From the NCBI GenBank assembly GCA_030268105.1, contig BSDZ01000038.1:372001-436000 (forward strand): a stretch of 64,000 bases of DNA, written 5' to 3'. The DNA comes from Volvox africanus (Eukaryota; Chlorophyta; Chlorophyceae; Chlamydomonadales; Volvocaceae). Positions 1 to 13,200 of this stretch are shown here, one piece after another. Position 1 is the stretch's first letter; every line of letters begins with the position of its first letter. The position numbers were made by a program, and so were the translations under genes. The notes under the pieces are model-generated. The model was not told the DNA's origin and did no database searches. It saw only the letters and a program-made list of their open reading frames with translations.

Positions 1-38
1 ATCTCGTCCAAGGCTAGGGTCGGTTATCTTTTATGACT

Positions 39-102
39 GTTTGGATATGAGGTTTGAGAGAGTCCCTGATGTTTGGATATGAGGTTTGAGAGAGTCCCTG
101 AT
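39..102. repeat. Two-copy 32-bp tandem repeat
   Basis: Two adjacent copies of a 32-bp unit starting GTTTGGATATGAGG, at 39-70 and 71-102, with no difference visible. It looks like a recent local duplication. Confidence 0.85.
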
Positions 103-2335
103 GGAGTCGGCCCTTGGCTCAAGACATACATTTTGGGGTGTTGGACGATAAACGATTCAGTTGCTGGGGGCCAACTCAGCTCAGGAATTAGGACTATCTG
201 TCACCGACTGAGCACTGGCACCTTTCATGTCCGGCAATGCAAATGATCGTGGCATATCCACGAACTTTTCACCAGCTGATCGCCATCGGGGCGATGGTGA
301 TGGTAATGCTTTATCTTGCAGCTACCTACCCCAGGGAAACGTGAACTTGTTGCTTATTTGATAACCAGACGGGACTGTTCGAGGGTACCTCAACTATACT
401 TCCGCTAATACTTTCGACTTCGTACGACACACACACACACATATAAGTAGGGTTTTGCTTCCGTAAATATGCCCGCCTCAGAGCATCTGCGTATGATTTC
501 GGGCGGGACGGCTGCAGGTGTGTAAAAATATGTTATAAATGTGTTGAAATTTGTAACAACTTATGGTTGTTGTAGTTATTGTTAATTATGATGAGATCCA
601 AACAGTGATTCCGCAACTTTGGGGCTTCTACATCAGATCTGAACCTTGCTTCCTGGAAACTGCCCCCAAGTGGCTAGAACCCCAAAACCCAAACAGGCTT
701 TCAGCTTTTAGCACAGGTTGTCAACATTCTGATGCGATTGATGTGGAAACTTGGCACGTACACATGTAGATGACACTTGGCACAGGGACGGGCAGCATTG
801 CATGTATAATGTGTGTAGGATAGGGGGGTATATCACCCGTGGCCACTAACCTGGCAGTCCCTACCTACCCCGGTGTTTCGGGGCACCCTCATGCAGTCTC
901 CCATGCCGACTTCTCCGAAATCAGTGCTTTTCCCAGGTTCAGCACCCACCACCAGCATCCAGCGGAATCTGCCGAATCAACTAAGGCGTCAACTCCGCTA
1001 CTGGTCAGCTCGCAGGTCACTTTAATTGGGGTCGTCACCGTCCATCGACATGGGGGCACCCTGCCCTTAACTTCAGGGTCTTTGGCCCGCTCTCGGTCGG
1101 GGTAGATCCCGGATCTCCAGGGGCACATTAGTCGTGCCATAACAGTCGTGCCTGAAGACGTATAATAATGGTGCTGATCCATTGTGATAAACATATTTCT
1201 CCCAATGTACCGAAGCACATCGAGGACGATGCAATGCAAGCATGTATGTATAAACATGTGTATCTAGAGGATTTTACCAAATAGATCATGTGCGGGGTTA
1301 TCCATGGCACCAGCAGCTTGCTAGCATGGCCGCCTGGAGGGAGAATCAGCAGCTTCGCGCTCTGCCGGCGGCAAAGTAATCGCAGATGCTTTGGTGTTAC
1401 GTTAACAGCTGCATGCATAGTTAGATAGCTAGCTATATCCTGGTCTTTCACTCCCTCATCCGAAGGCATGAAGCCGGGATCCTCCATCTATCTTATTATC
1501 TAGCTTAATGGTCTGCCATCAGCACAAATATGTGTTTACGAAAAAGGAGACTTATCCCGTATGAATCTACATCGTGTGCTGCTAGCTAGGCTAATGATGA
1601 TTCGGTATGTAGCATTAGTTCCTTACATCACACGAAATATGCGAGATGATGCTCCTTTTATATGCAGATGGTTTCTGGACCCACGCACGCCCCGTCCCGG
1701 CCTGCCATGACGTGGTGGCGGTGGTGTTTGGTGGCGGTGGGGGCGGATTGGGCGGATTGTGACGTCGTCATCGTCGTCGAGGAAATTAGGTGGCATAATA
1801 TTCGCATAATTCGCACATCATCCACCATATATTTATCTGCTGCTCCGACAAGCTGGAAACCGAAGTGGAACCTCAAGTTTGGTTGTGGCGGCGGCGGCGG
1901 CGGCGGCGGCCTATCAGTTCGTCGGTGTACGTGGCGCACGCGGCGCCTTGTACGTATTCCGGGGGCCCTCGCATGATGGAGAGATGTGACGGGACCTGAA
2001 CCTACAACTGCTTGAGAAAGTAAGGCTATGCTGAGTGTAAGCATATCCTTGAGAAAGTAAGGATATGGCGTTTTTTGAAGCCGCGGCTGCCTATGCGAGA
2101 GAGCATAATCTGTCGGCCCGATATTACGCTCCTCTCCTCTCCAGCACAATAATGCCATTCTCCCAAGTCAGCAACAAATGTTGTACGTCAAACCCTAAGT
2201 TCAGGAGTAGAACCGCCACAACAAATGAAATTCAAGAGGGCAAAAGATAAAGCGATGTGCAAAGACGATCTTTTTCATGAAGCTCGCTAGCCACTTAACG
2301 AAGGCTAACCAGTTACCCTCTGCTGTATCTCCCAT

Positions 2336-2336
<1 letters not shown>

Positions 2337-2371
<35 letters not shown>
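2337..2371. repeat. (CA)n microsatellite
   Basis: About 17 uninterrupted CA units in non-coding DNA. Confidence 0.9.
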
Positions 2372-2372
<1 letters not shown>

Positions 2373-2920
2373 ATCGTTGCCCCGGAAAAAAGGAAAGAGG
2401 AATTCATCCCAACAAATTACGGCACCCTTGCCTATCCTTCCACACAGCAATTTCTACCGCACATAACTCTGGCAGGCACCATAGCACGATATCAATGCCG
2501 TTAGGAAATATTACCTACCCGCGATGAGAGAGTCAGAGAACTATCAGAACGCTCCCTGGTTATATTGTTTTGGCCGCTACCCGTCCTTCCTCCTCTTCCA
2601 CCTTCCTCCTCTTCCACCTTCCTCCTCTTCCTCCTGCTCGCCTGTCTCCTCTGGCCCCCCCTACCCTACAGGCATATGAGCTTCAAGATCCCGCCAAGCC
2701 ACCACCACATCCAAACCTATTCCATACTCACATGCATATTTGCAATTTAGGTTGAGACCTTCCAGCATTGCAAGGTGAAATTCGAGCCGCTACGTCCTGC
2801 TGCCGGTCAGACAGGCCGAAATATCGGAACACGACAAATATGGTACACATCCCGCTGCTCCTGTTGATGGTGTTGGTGCTGTGGCTACTGCCGCTGCTTC
2901 TGCGGCTGGGACGCCGCGTG

Positions 2921-5900
2921 CTACTGCTGCCGTTGTTGCTGTTGCTGCCGCGGCTTTCTGTCGGCCGCCACTGGCTTTGGAGGCTCCGGAACCAACATAT
3001 CCAGCACCGTAAGCACACGGACCAGACTGTTACTGCCATTGCTGTCGATATCGATGGAATTGGTGCCATTGGGGGTTCCGAGAACGTCAGCTGAGCCAGC
3101 AGCATTAGGTGTTAGGTGCCTCGCAATGGTGGAGACAACGGAATCTGAGGAGGTGTCGCTACTGCCGCTGTCGTCTATGCTACTGCTGCTTACAATACTG
3201 CTACTACTGCTCTTATTGCTGCTACTGCCGACATTGCCATTGATGTCATCTGGTAACGCAGACGATGGCGATGACGAGGTGGCCGTCGACTGCGTGCTAC
3301 TGCCATACACCTCGAGACAGCCGTTGCTGCTTGTGGTGCTTGTGGTGCTTGTGGTGCTAGCGGTGCTACTGCTACTGCTACTGCTACTGCTCGCCTTGCT
3401 GTTGCCAGTGCTGTTGCCAGTGGTGGTGTCATCCTTGATGATGGTGACGGCGGCAGTACTCGATGATGGCGCGGAGGCCTCAGCGACTGCCTCCTCCTCC
3501 GTGATGCGGTCCAGACGGGATACAACTGCCTGCGAAGCGAAACCCCCACCCAACCCCACCCCGAGTACACGATAACCAGCAAACAAATCCACAACGGGGA
3601 GACGGAGGGGCTTCACTTAAAAATGTACGGCAGCTTAATTAGGCAACGGATCCAAGCGTGGCGCTACCAACGGTACGGGAAGAATAATGCTCCAGGAAAG
3701 AAGAAAACTGCTTGAAAAAACCCTTCCGTTATACTTCCCGTACTGCCGTACTGCCGTATGGAGCAACCAAATTTTCCTCTAAACCCCTGAACCTGAATAC
3801 CATCATTAACCCTCGCCCCGTGCACAAGCATGCTAGCGCGTGTGAGAATGTATTGCGCCTCTTTTCATGGTTCACAGTCCAACCCTCAAAAGCTTGAGTC
3901 CCCACCGGTGGCAGCTTGTCCTTGTACTTGTTGGCTATCCGCTGCATCTGTGCGTTGTAAGCCTTCAGCTCTCGCGCCAACGCCGCACTCCGCTGCAGCA
4001 AACAGTACGTCGAATTGTTGTACGGCAAACCCTAAGAACTCATGAGACCATGAAGAATGTATATGTGGCATTGCCGTACGCAGCCCAAATAACAAGACCC
4101 CATCTTAATAAGCTATACCCATTACTCGTCCCGAAACCTCTCCCATCCCTGACCCCGTCTCCGTCTCTATCATCTACTAATCTTTAAGGCCCTTTCACTC
4201 CCCACAGCCTGTGCTTTTACCTCCCGCATCCGGTTTACGCCCCGGCGCTGCATGACACTGAAAAGCAGCTGGTTGATCACGGAGGCGGTGTACGATGCCG
4301 CCAGGTTGCCCCCGGATACGATAAAGATACCGTTCAGCAGCAAAACCTGGTGGAAGTTGTATTTACCGACGGGTATGAATATGTACGAATTTGTACGTAT
4401 GTATTTCTTATTCTTCCGATGTTGACTTTTTAAGTCTAAGAACTCCATTGCACTCTAGCCGTTTGGGCTTCACTGTAAGTTCTATAAATAGAAATAAATA
4501 TGAATGTGGGAGATGCGGGGGATACCGGCAAGTCAGTCCCAGTGATATCCTGTGGTGTCATGTGATGGACGGAATCGGCGATGGGTAATGGCGATGAGAA
4601 CTCTCCCCGACGGAAGCGCGGACTGACGCCATTTAAGTGGGTTACAAGCCGACTGGAAACAGGCAAATTCGTATGGGATGGGATGTGTCGCCGCACCTGA
4701 ATTGCGTCACGAGACCCCTGTACGGCAGCCGCCCGCTGCATTACAGCCGCCGCGCCGGAGATCCCCACGCTCGGGCCCCCCGGACCAAACAAAACCTGCG
4801 CAGCGGCGCGTGCGGCGCCGCCGCTGCCCTCGCCTCCGCCAGAGGCCTTGGCGCCAGTGCCAGTGCCGGTGTCGGTGTCGGTGTCGGCGGCGCTTCCACC
4901 TGTGGCAGGACCATGCAGGAGGAACCGGAAGCGCAACTCACCACATGAGGTTTTGGATTCTGCCGGAATGTACGTTCGTACGAGAAATGTGTACCACATT
5001 GCATACGAAAGCCGATATTATTGAGGGCCCTATTTTGTCGCTAGCGGTGAAACCTCACATTCCACCACCAATGCCCGTTCACCACCCTCGCAATAGCCCT
5101 CCTTTTTCGAACAGCGTCCAATATGACAAGGGATGAAAGGGTTTGTAATCCTCCTAAGTACCTAGAGCTTACCCCGAATGACCCATGGGTCGGGGATCAT
5201 ATACCCTGTTCCGAAACCCCTAACACTGGCGCCCCCCATGCGCCCCCGTCTGTCTCCGTCTGTCCCCATCTAGGTGTGGTGACCGAATCAGAGACAGCTA
5301 GGACCAGGCCCACACACCCGATCGGCGAGCGGTCGAAGAAGCCGCAGCTGACGACTTCATGAACATCTCCAGCCGTTGGATCGCTCGACGAGATCTTGCT
5401 GCGGCCAACCAAGCCACGAACGCCGCTACCCCGACGGCGACGGCGCATTCACACGCACCGTACACTCCCAGCGTCGCCAAAACGTCGCGCGCGGATGGCA
5501 GGCCCAGTGTCGACGCCGCCGCCGGCAGCTCGTACGTTAACATCTCGTCCATGCCAGCCTCGTACACTCGGTCCTGCGTTCCCGGGATTGCGGAAAGGAG
5601 CAAGGAGCAATTCGAGAGGCGCGAGGAGGCCGTCCAATTGAAGGGCTATCGAAAGAGCAAACCAAATGGAGGCGGCGCCGGTGGCGATCAACGCCGCCTT
5701 ATTAGCCTTACTAGCTGGCACTCACCGATCTGGATCGGAGGACGAATCAAACCCATTTGGGTCGCGTGAATCCGTCGGCCCATTTGGACTCGATTCAGGA
5801 GTCTGACGTCAAGGCGTAACGATCCACAGACCGCCAATGTCGCCCCCTGACTATCAATCCACCTTTTCATACCTTTTCATGATTGCAACAATTAAACTCT

Positions 5901-7468
5901 GCGCTGGCCGAAAACCTGGGGGCCTTTCATTTAGGCCGAGGCCCACGGGTCCCTGGGATCCACATTCTCCACCCCGCCCGAGGTTCCTCTCTTCCGCTTA
6001 TTACCTGCAGCCAGCTGGTGAGCCACGTCAGCGCCACTCCGCGGTACAGCATCTCCGAGGCCGCCGTGTCCATAAACGTGAACGCCGCCTCCGCCGCAGG
6101 CGTAAGCCGCGCCGTGGGATTATTGCTGATGTAGTTCCCCTGCGATAACATTTACATGATCATCATTCCAATTTCGGCTGTCATCTGAACACCGCTTCAG
6201 CAGTCGTCTTCGGCACGAGACAGCTTTCCCGGATCCTCGGCTGTCTGTCTGTGCGTCTGTGCGTCTATTCGTCTGCTCCGATATCGGTTTACCTGTCTTA
6301 TCGTTTGTCTGTCCCAGGTCTACCTCTTGTACCTGTGCTAAGTGCAGTGCACTGCGAAGCGACGTCCAGCCATCCTCTCCTGTCTGGTTGTCCTTCAATC
6401 CGCCATCCTCCCTGGAGCGACCCCAAAGACCTGCTGGGACCATCGGCGAAATAGTGGAAGCTGCTGCTGCTGCTGGAGGCTCCGCCGTCGACGTCCTCAC
6501 CGCCGCCGCAATCGCGCCCGCCGCATCATCCACCGCTGTCCCAGACAACGATGGTGGCGACGCTGGCGGCGCGAGAGTTTTCTGTTTCTCCTGGCGCTCT
6601 CGTTCGCTTTTGAGGTTTGCTTCCAACGTCTCAAAATGGAGAATCAACAAGGATCCGTTTAAACAAAAGTAGCGTTAGCATGGTTGTAGATTCTATCAAT
6701 GAATTATTAAGCAAGACCAAATCGTGTAGCTTAAACTTGTTAACGACCACACATAACGACATTTGTCGTCCCTATGCTTAAATACCACGGGCTTTTTTAT
6801 TTGATATTACAATTTGACATTAAGAAATTAAGACGTAAAGGCCGATGAAGACGCGCTGACGCGCCTGCTAAGGGTAAAGCGAGGAATGATCAACCCAGAC
6901 TTTGACCCCAGTACTCTCTCGCGGACCGTTTCACCGTAAATCAGTCATTAACCATGCATGTATCACAGATCATGGAGTAGGATCATGCATCTGGATCACA
7001 GATCATGGTGTGTCTTCCCGACCCCCCCTTTCATGTCCCCAGGGTAGACCTGACGCCCTACCGCCCTACCCTACCCTACCTCAGGGCGCTGGGGACCTGG
7101 TCGAGGGGAGCTAAGAGGGCTTTGAAGGCTCTGAGCCTAACCTAGATCGTAGCTAGAAACAACGAACGCCAAATGCAGAGCATTCAGATTTTGGCGACTA
7201 CAACCAAAAAAGTAAATTTTGGCTCTGATGGCTCTGAGGACTATAAGGGCTCTGATACGGGCTAGGAGGGCCCAATGCGCAGATCAATTTAATCAGCTGC
7301 GCCTGACCCAAATCAGCAGGATGTCAAAACATGACAAATCACATCGCCGTACATGTCGATCCGCCAGGATACGGCTTCATATGTAAAGATTGCGCCATTG
7401 TGGCTGAATGAGAACTTTGAAGTAGCAACGTGGTCCATATAGATAGCTAGACAGCTAGATAGGTAGAT

Positions 7469-7535
<67 letters not shown>

Positions 7536-8247
7536 CACACATAGATATTGTGTGGACAGGATTGTGTTTGCAGGACAGATATTTCGTGGTGACAGAGTTA
7601 CCAGTCACCACCGCTTAAGCTCCAATGTCGCTGATTGTATAATCACACCGAGCAATGCACGTAGATTTCCGGCAGCCTTAACTCGGCACCCTAGGCCCTG
7701 CAACCCGGCTCCGAACACAACCCGGCTAAACTCGGTACCTTACCTTAAGGTTGCCGAAATCTGGCAGCTGCTTCGGAGAGCTGTAACTCGGCAGTAGCAA
7801 CGCCGCGTTGAGCAGCTGAAGAGGAATGCTGACTTCAACAGCCATCCTTAAGTCGTCGAGCGACGCCCAATCAAACTCTGCCCATAAGTCAACGCCAACC
7901 AGCTTGCCCAGCACCAGAGCTGTCGTACCAACAAGACCAGTGTATGCTGCCAAAGATGCCAGGGTGCGCTCCCCGAAGCCGGCGGGTTGTCCGCCGCCCC
8001 CTCCGCTACCGCCTCCCCCTCCGCCGCTGCCTTTCCCGCTACCGGGACCGCCATCGCTTTTGGGTCGAATCGGCCGAGGAAGAAGCTTCGGTCCATTGGG
8101 TCCAAGGTGATTCGGGTTTTCCCGATTGTTGTCCGAAGCGAGGAATATATTTTGTGGTTGGGACGCTGCCACGGGGACGGAAATGCCTCGGGCCTCGCGA
8201 CCAGGTATATGAAAACGCGTTGGTGAAGCCCTAACAGCTGCCTGCAT
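2921..8247 (-). CDS. Plastid-targeted multipass membrane protein, possibly CPBP/CAAX-protease-like
   Basis: Eight exons, read downwards: 8247-7744, 6629-6333, 6139-6005, 5573-5318, 4959-4697, 4346-4221, 3992-3876, 3529-2921 (TAG). They join in frame into about 768 residues. The N-terminus (MQAAVRASPTRFHIPGREAR) is basic and Ser/Ala-rich, like a chloroplast transit peptide. A Gly-rich linker follows (about 70-90), then hydrophobic segments near 100-160, around 300-312, 340-375 and 486-515. Exon 3 has SEMLYRG (295-301), which resembles the EExxxR motif of CPBP (CAAX protease) membrane proteins, but the first Glu is Ser and I see no matching His motifs. Membrane topology is therefore better supported than protease activity. 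The last exon is a Ser/Thr-rich tail ending in a Gln-rich run. The acceptor of exon 2 is TTTTGAG, weaker than the usual CAG, so that junction is the least certain. Function is unassigned; the exon structure is fairly sure. Confidence 0.6.
7469..7534. repeat. (GATA)n microsatellite in intron 1
   Basis: About 16 AGAT/GATA units in the first intron of the minus-strand membrane-protein gene. Confidence 0.9.
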
Positions 8248-10277
8248 GAAGAAGAAGAAGTTTTGGTTGGCATTAGTGACGAGTGTAAGTTGGTCTTAAG
8301 CTATTTGTGGTTGGCGATTCACCAACACGAAAACTAGGAAAGCACTATTGTCCCGGAACAGCAACGCACCAAACAATGTTTATTGTATGATTTCATGACC
8401 CAAGTCATTCTCAAAGGAGTAGACCTGCACCGGCACTGCATGGTTTATAACTATGAGTTTGTCGCCTAAGCTTCACGGATTAAAATTATTTGAATAAGTT
8501 TTAAAAATAACCCTCAACAGCAACACATCTCATGAGAGCCCAGGTGGACTTTGAAAGAATAGGCGGCAGTCGTCACTCAGAACTGTTCGTGACGCCTTGT
8601 CTCCATACAAATTCGAAATGTCATTCCCGGGAGTTTATGATTGAAATCTTGGCCCAAAACAATTTAGCAGTTTTAGCTATCTAGCAGGTGTTCCAGAAAG
8701 TCGTTGGCAGCACTGTCCGTACAGCGTCGGGAATGATTTCTGGATTTCATCTAGTCTATTGGTGTAATGCCTTACACAACTTCATTCGGAATGTAAGAGC
8801 ACACTTCCCTATCCATTTGCGGACAATGCCGGAGACGCAAAATGGCGTCCTTGCACCCGTGGCATCAAGAAAACCTTGTTTTTTGATCATCATTCTAGTA
8901 AATATGATCTTATTTAAGCAATTATAATCGACTTCTACGCGGTGCCTACCCAAAGACTTCTCCGCCCAGTATTTCATGGATTCAAGCTTCTTAATTTTGA
9001 ACGATATTACTGGGGGAACATTGACTATAGAGACCCTGTGTACGGAATCGATGCCTGGTTGCTGGTGAACTCAGCTCACTACGCAAGCGAACCAGAGGCG
9101 GCATGTAAGAACCGGTACGGCACTTCAGAGCTACCAAAGATATTGAAGGTCCGAAGTAGGGAAATCTTCAGCAAACACCATATTATATTCATAAAGTGGA
9201 CAGACCTTAAGGCAATCTATTTTCGCCACAGGTAGAGGATGTGTAATGTGACAGCTATCTGTCGGCCGCCGCGCGGTGCAAGTACGCTGGTCTCATATGG
9301 CCTCAAAATGCTCACTGGTCCGATAGCTGTCTAATAAGGTCAGACTTTAATCCCCTGTGAACTCTTAGAGGGGATTACGGGACTGACGGGGTCTAGAATA
9401 GATGGACCAGACACGCATGAGCAGATAGGACAACTTAGGACGGACGGTGAATCGACGCACCCGCTAGATCGGAAGATGGTTGTCCGGTGTCTACCCATTT
9501 GCTTGAAGATGACATGATGGAACGCACTGAGCAACACTCAATCACCCGCCTGTATGCGTCCCCAAACGGCAGCGTCCTCGCTGGTCCACGGTTAGATGCA
9601 TGTGTGTTATACGCGTATATATCTGTGGCAGTAGTTAACCATGCACGATGACCACCAGATCGCAACCAGGTAAACAACTGTAAACATGGCGTGAAGGAGC
9701 GAACGACATCTATGTAATGCGGTATATGTAAATGATGAAAAAATGTTGGAAATCCCTCTTCTACAAGTTAACCGTTGTCAAGGGGTTTCTTGCTCAATAC
9801 CGTGCTGCTTGCTACTGCAGGCTGGGACCTGCCGGGAGCATGTTTGACGTGCCCTGACATTGAAAGTCTCAAAAAAACTGCACAAACTGCGATTATTTGA
9901 AAAGGTCTAATATAAATTTGCGATTATTGTCATCCTGGCCGTTTAGTATCTGCCCAACCTCGTAGGAAGTAGGCAAGCGGACTTCAAGCATTCATGCTGC
10001 CCTCAATACATCTTTGCAACAAAAATCATTCATGACAATCTAACTATATTGCAATACGATACGTCAAACTGACTCTGCAGGCTTAGGTGATTCTAGGCTA
10101 CGTTTGGGAAGACTGTACGGTATTTGAAAACTTTTAAACGGAACGTTTCTTATTACACAAATGGGTACAATGACATGTTTGATTAGAAAAAATCATTCAT
10201 ATAGTCGGAGTTTATTTAGGTGACTGGCTTCCACTGTATCTGCCTATCTGACTTCGACGCATAGGCGACGAACAAAC
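8248..10277. other. Divergent intergenic region
   Basis: Two kb between the divergently transcribed membrane-protein gene (left, minus) and FAS1 gene 1 (right, plus), so it should hold both promoters. I see no convincing exon and could not fix a TATA box. Several AT-rich open frames (8688-9235) have no recognisable similarity and stop codons in all longer frames. They could be decayed mobile DNA but that is not demonstrable. Confidence 0.5.
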
Positions 10278-13200
10278 ATGGAACGTTTAACCCCACTTTC
10301 CATTTTAATAGGTGAGTAAATCGAACTTTCCATAACATTTCTGACGTATCGTTTAGGTAATTTGGGAGCTCAAGTCTGCTTCAGAGTTCGCACCTGATGC
10401 ATGCGCGCACCTGTATTTATGACAGATGGGAACAGAGCCAGCGACATATCAGCTCCTTCAACAACTTGTTTGCAAACGCAAAACTTAATGATCCTTAATT
10501 ATACTTGCAGGCTTGTTAACATTTTCATTAACGGCCTCGGCTGAAACAATCTACAAAACTGCTTTCGCGACGCCAAACTTATCGCTTTTCGCGGCCGCCC
10601 TGCACTACGCCAACACCTCGTCCACGTTCAACGACTCCAGTCTTCGCGTCACCGTCTTTGCCCCTTCAGATCAGGTAGCCTACCAGTGCCGGTTACCTTG
10701 TAGGATGGGGTAAAGGACAGCGAAAGGCTCGGATGGACAGTGCCATCATGCAGGTTACGTGTCGTATCATGACAACGGGTACCGATATTTAGGGTTAGCT
10801 GCGGGTATAACACCAACCCTCACCAACGGGAAGGTGGCCCCGGTATGGAATTGCATATATACATACATATATATACATGTGTATATACATGTATATACAT
10901 ATATGTTTACATGTATATACATGTATATATTTGCAATCCCATCTATGCATGGATTGCATGGATTGCATTTACGCGCTCTACCTAAACTAGGCACCCCTTA
11001 TGCGAACACCTTGCTCCTCTCTACGAATTTATTGCTGCATGCTTCATGACGCTTCTCCTCACGCTAGCTATACGCAGTATATACGCAGCTTCGCATCGAA
11101 CGAGGGGCTGAGCCGGTTGGGGCGGGGGTCACCCCGTCCCCTGTGCATTGTGACTTCATCGCAGCCCTGCCTGGTTTGCTTGGCGGGTGCAACGACGGCA
11201 CGCAGGCAGGCCCGAGGCCGAGGCCGGCGTTGATCCCACGTTTTGTGTCGTACGCACGCTCATAGAATAATCCATATTACAATATCCCATTATTTGGAGC
11301 AACGGGTAAAGGCGACACTGTGAAATCCACACAGCAAAATGGATTATTCCCGTCCTTACCTTGCACGCACTTACCGGGCCACCATTTCCCCTATCCAAGC
11401 TATCCAAGATCCTTGTGACTTCAGTGTTTATTTGCTGGTGCCATGCCATGCCATGCTCATCGACCCGGATGGGTGCCATTAACACCACACACACCTATCC
11501 CTCCCACCAAACCGGCCTCCCGACTCCGTTTCAACACGAAACAAAATCAGGCTTTTCTGAAGATGCTCACCCGGCTAGGGCTCTCGCAAGCTGTGCTGAT
11601 GGAGAGCACGCCCCAGGTTGCGGCGATCCTGACATACCACGTCGTCCAATCCGCATCCCAATTGTCCGATCTGATCGCGGCTGGCGTGAAGGATTGGCCG
11701 CTAGCATTGTAAGCCGTGTTTTGTTTCCTTGTCTATTGTTTTTGTTCTGCTTTATCATGAATTGATTAATATGAGTATTTTTATTATACGTGTTTTATGT
11801 TGGAATTAATTAATTAGGTATTTATTAGTATTCGCTCAATAACAAACGAGCTGTTGTCTGCCAGGCGCGTTCCTCCATGCGATTATATATACTTAAATGT
11901 TTTCACATTTGTATTTTACTTATGAGTTGTCCGCTGATAGTGAAGCTTAAATCTTGCCTGTTAGGTATCTAGTGGATCTCTGAATCTGTTGATTTTTATA
12001 CCTATTACCTAATGACGAATAACGAATAACGAAGACCTAATACCTAATTCCTAATAACAGAATTATCAACCGCCTCCTGCTACTTGATTTTGAGGAATAC
12101 GTCGGGAAGCTGGATGTCGGGCAAATAACCAAACAGTAAATATAATTAAAATAGACAGCAACGGTGATCTATCTCCATTATTTCAGTTCGTCAATTTTAC
12201 TACAACATATCCCTCATACGCTAGTCGTTTGTGTCGTCAGGAGGTGTCAGGCACACGGGATTGCAGTTATGCAGATTCAGATTGTCACGCGCGATCCTTC
12301 AGTTGTCACGCGTTGTGCAGCTTACGTGTCCAGTCATCTCATATGACACAGAAAGGCCCTGATGGAATGGGCTGCAGGCCTGCTGCCCATTATATGCCTG
12401 TTGGGACGGGTCACACACCTGGTGCACATATGTAAACATTCTCCATTATCTTGGCAAATTTCTTGAACGAAAAATAATCTTGCTATAAATCCAAAAACAA
12501 TACTATAATCAGATTGCGTGTTGCATATTACTCGTCAACGTCCCCTTCAAGGTCCTGATGACCTCACTCCATGCATCAACACTCCATCAAAACTCCATCA
12601 ACACTCAATCCCAAATGATTATCCATCCCTTTCTGCCCCCTCGCGTCCACTTCTGGCACCACCTTGCCACCTCCTGCTGTCTTCGAATTCCCTGCTGCCA
12701 CTTCTATTGACTTCTATCCGGCCCTCGCCCACACCCGCGCTCACGCACTTCCTCGCCCACCGTATCCTTGTACGTTTCGCCGAACGAAACCCCATGCAAG
12801 TCCGCTCGGTGGAGGACGGCTGTCGCTGACCGTCATCCCTTCCAGCGCGGGTGTCGTCAAGGTTTCCTCCTTCGGATCCGATGCCAGTGTGGCAACTGCC
12901 AACATCGCAGCTGACGGCTCTGTCATCCACATCATCGATAACGTTCTCCTGCCCTTCTACCCCTCTGTGGCCTCGGTGAGCCATCAATGAACTATACACT
13001 GCCAACAATGAAATACACATATATCTTTGCAAACGAGAAAATAAAACTTTACACAACACAACAACAAAATAAAATAAATAGCGTAAACAAATAAAAAAAC
13101 AAAAAGTACATTAACATAAGTATATTGATACATAATTAAACATAAAATATAAACGTATTGATGTTTATATGGTCATGATAGATTATATATAATTAGGCAG

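Larger units (their letters stand above)
1..2920. other. Non-coding region left of the first gene
   Basis: I see no exon chain with usable splice sites and no recognisable protein here. It holds a two-copy 32-bp direct repeat (39-102), a GC-rich GGC run near 1886-1910, a CA repeat (2337-2371) and a pyrimidine-rich stretch near 2580-2650. Part of the right side is presumably the 3'UTR of the minus-strand gene ending at 2921. Open frames up to 166 codons are low-complexity or antisense and are not supported. Confidence 0.6.

Noticed and set aside
889..1257. Minus frame with GVDALVDSADSAG, resembling a retropepsin DSGA box
   Set aside because: A single short, imperfect match with no flanking gag, RT or integrase signature and stops soon after; not enough for a retrotransposon call.
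4741..5004. Alternative frames over exon 5 of the minus-strand membrane protein
   Set aside because: Only the frame joining 5318 and 4959 through a split Glu codon keeps the phase with both neighbouring exons.
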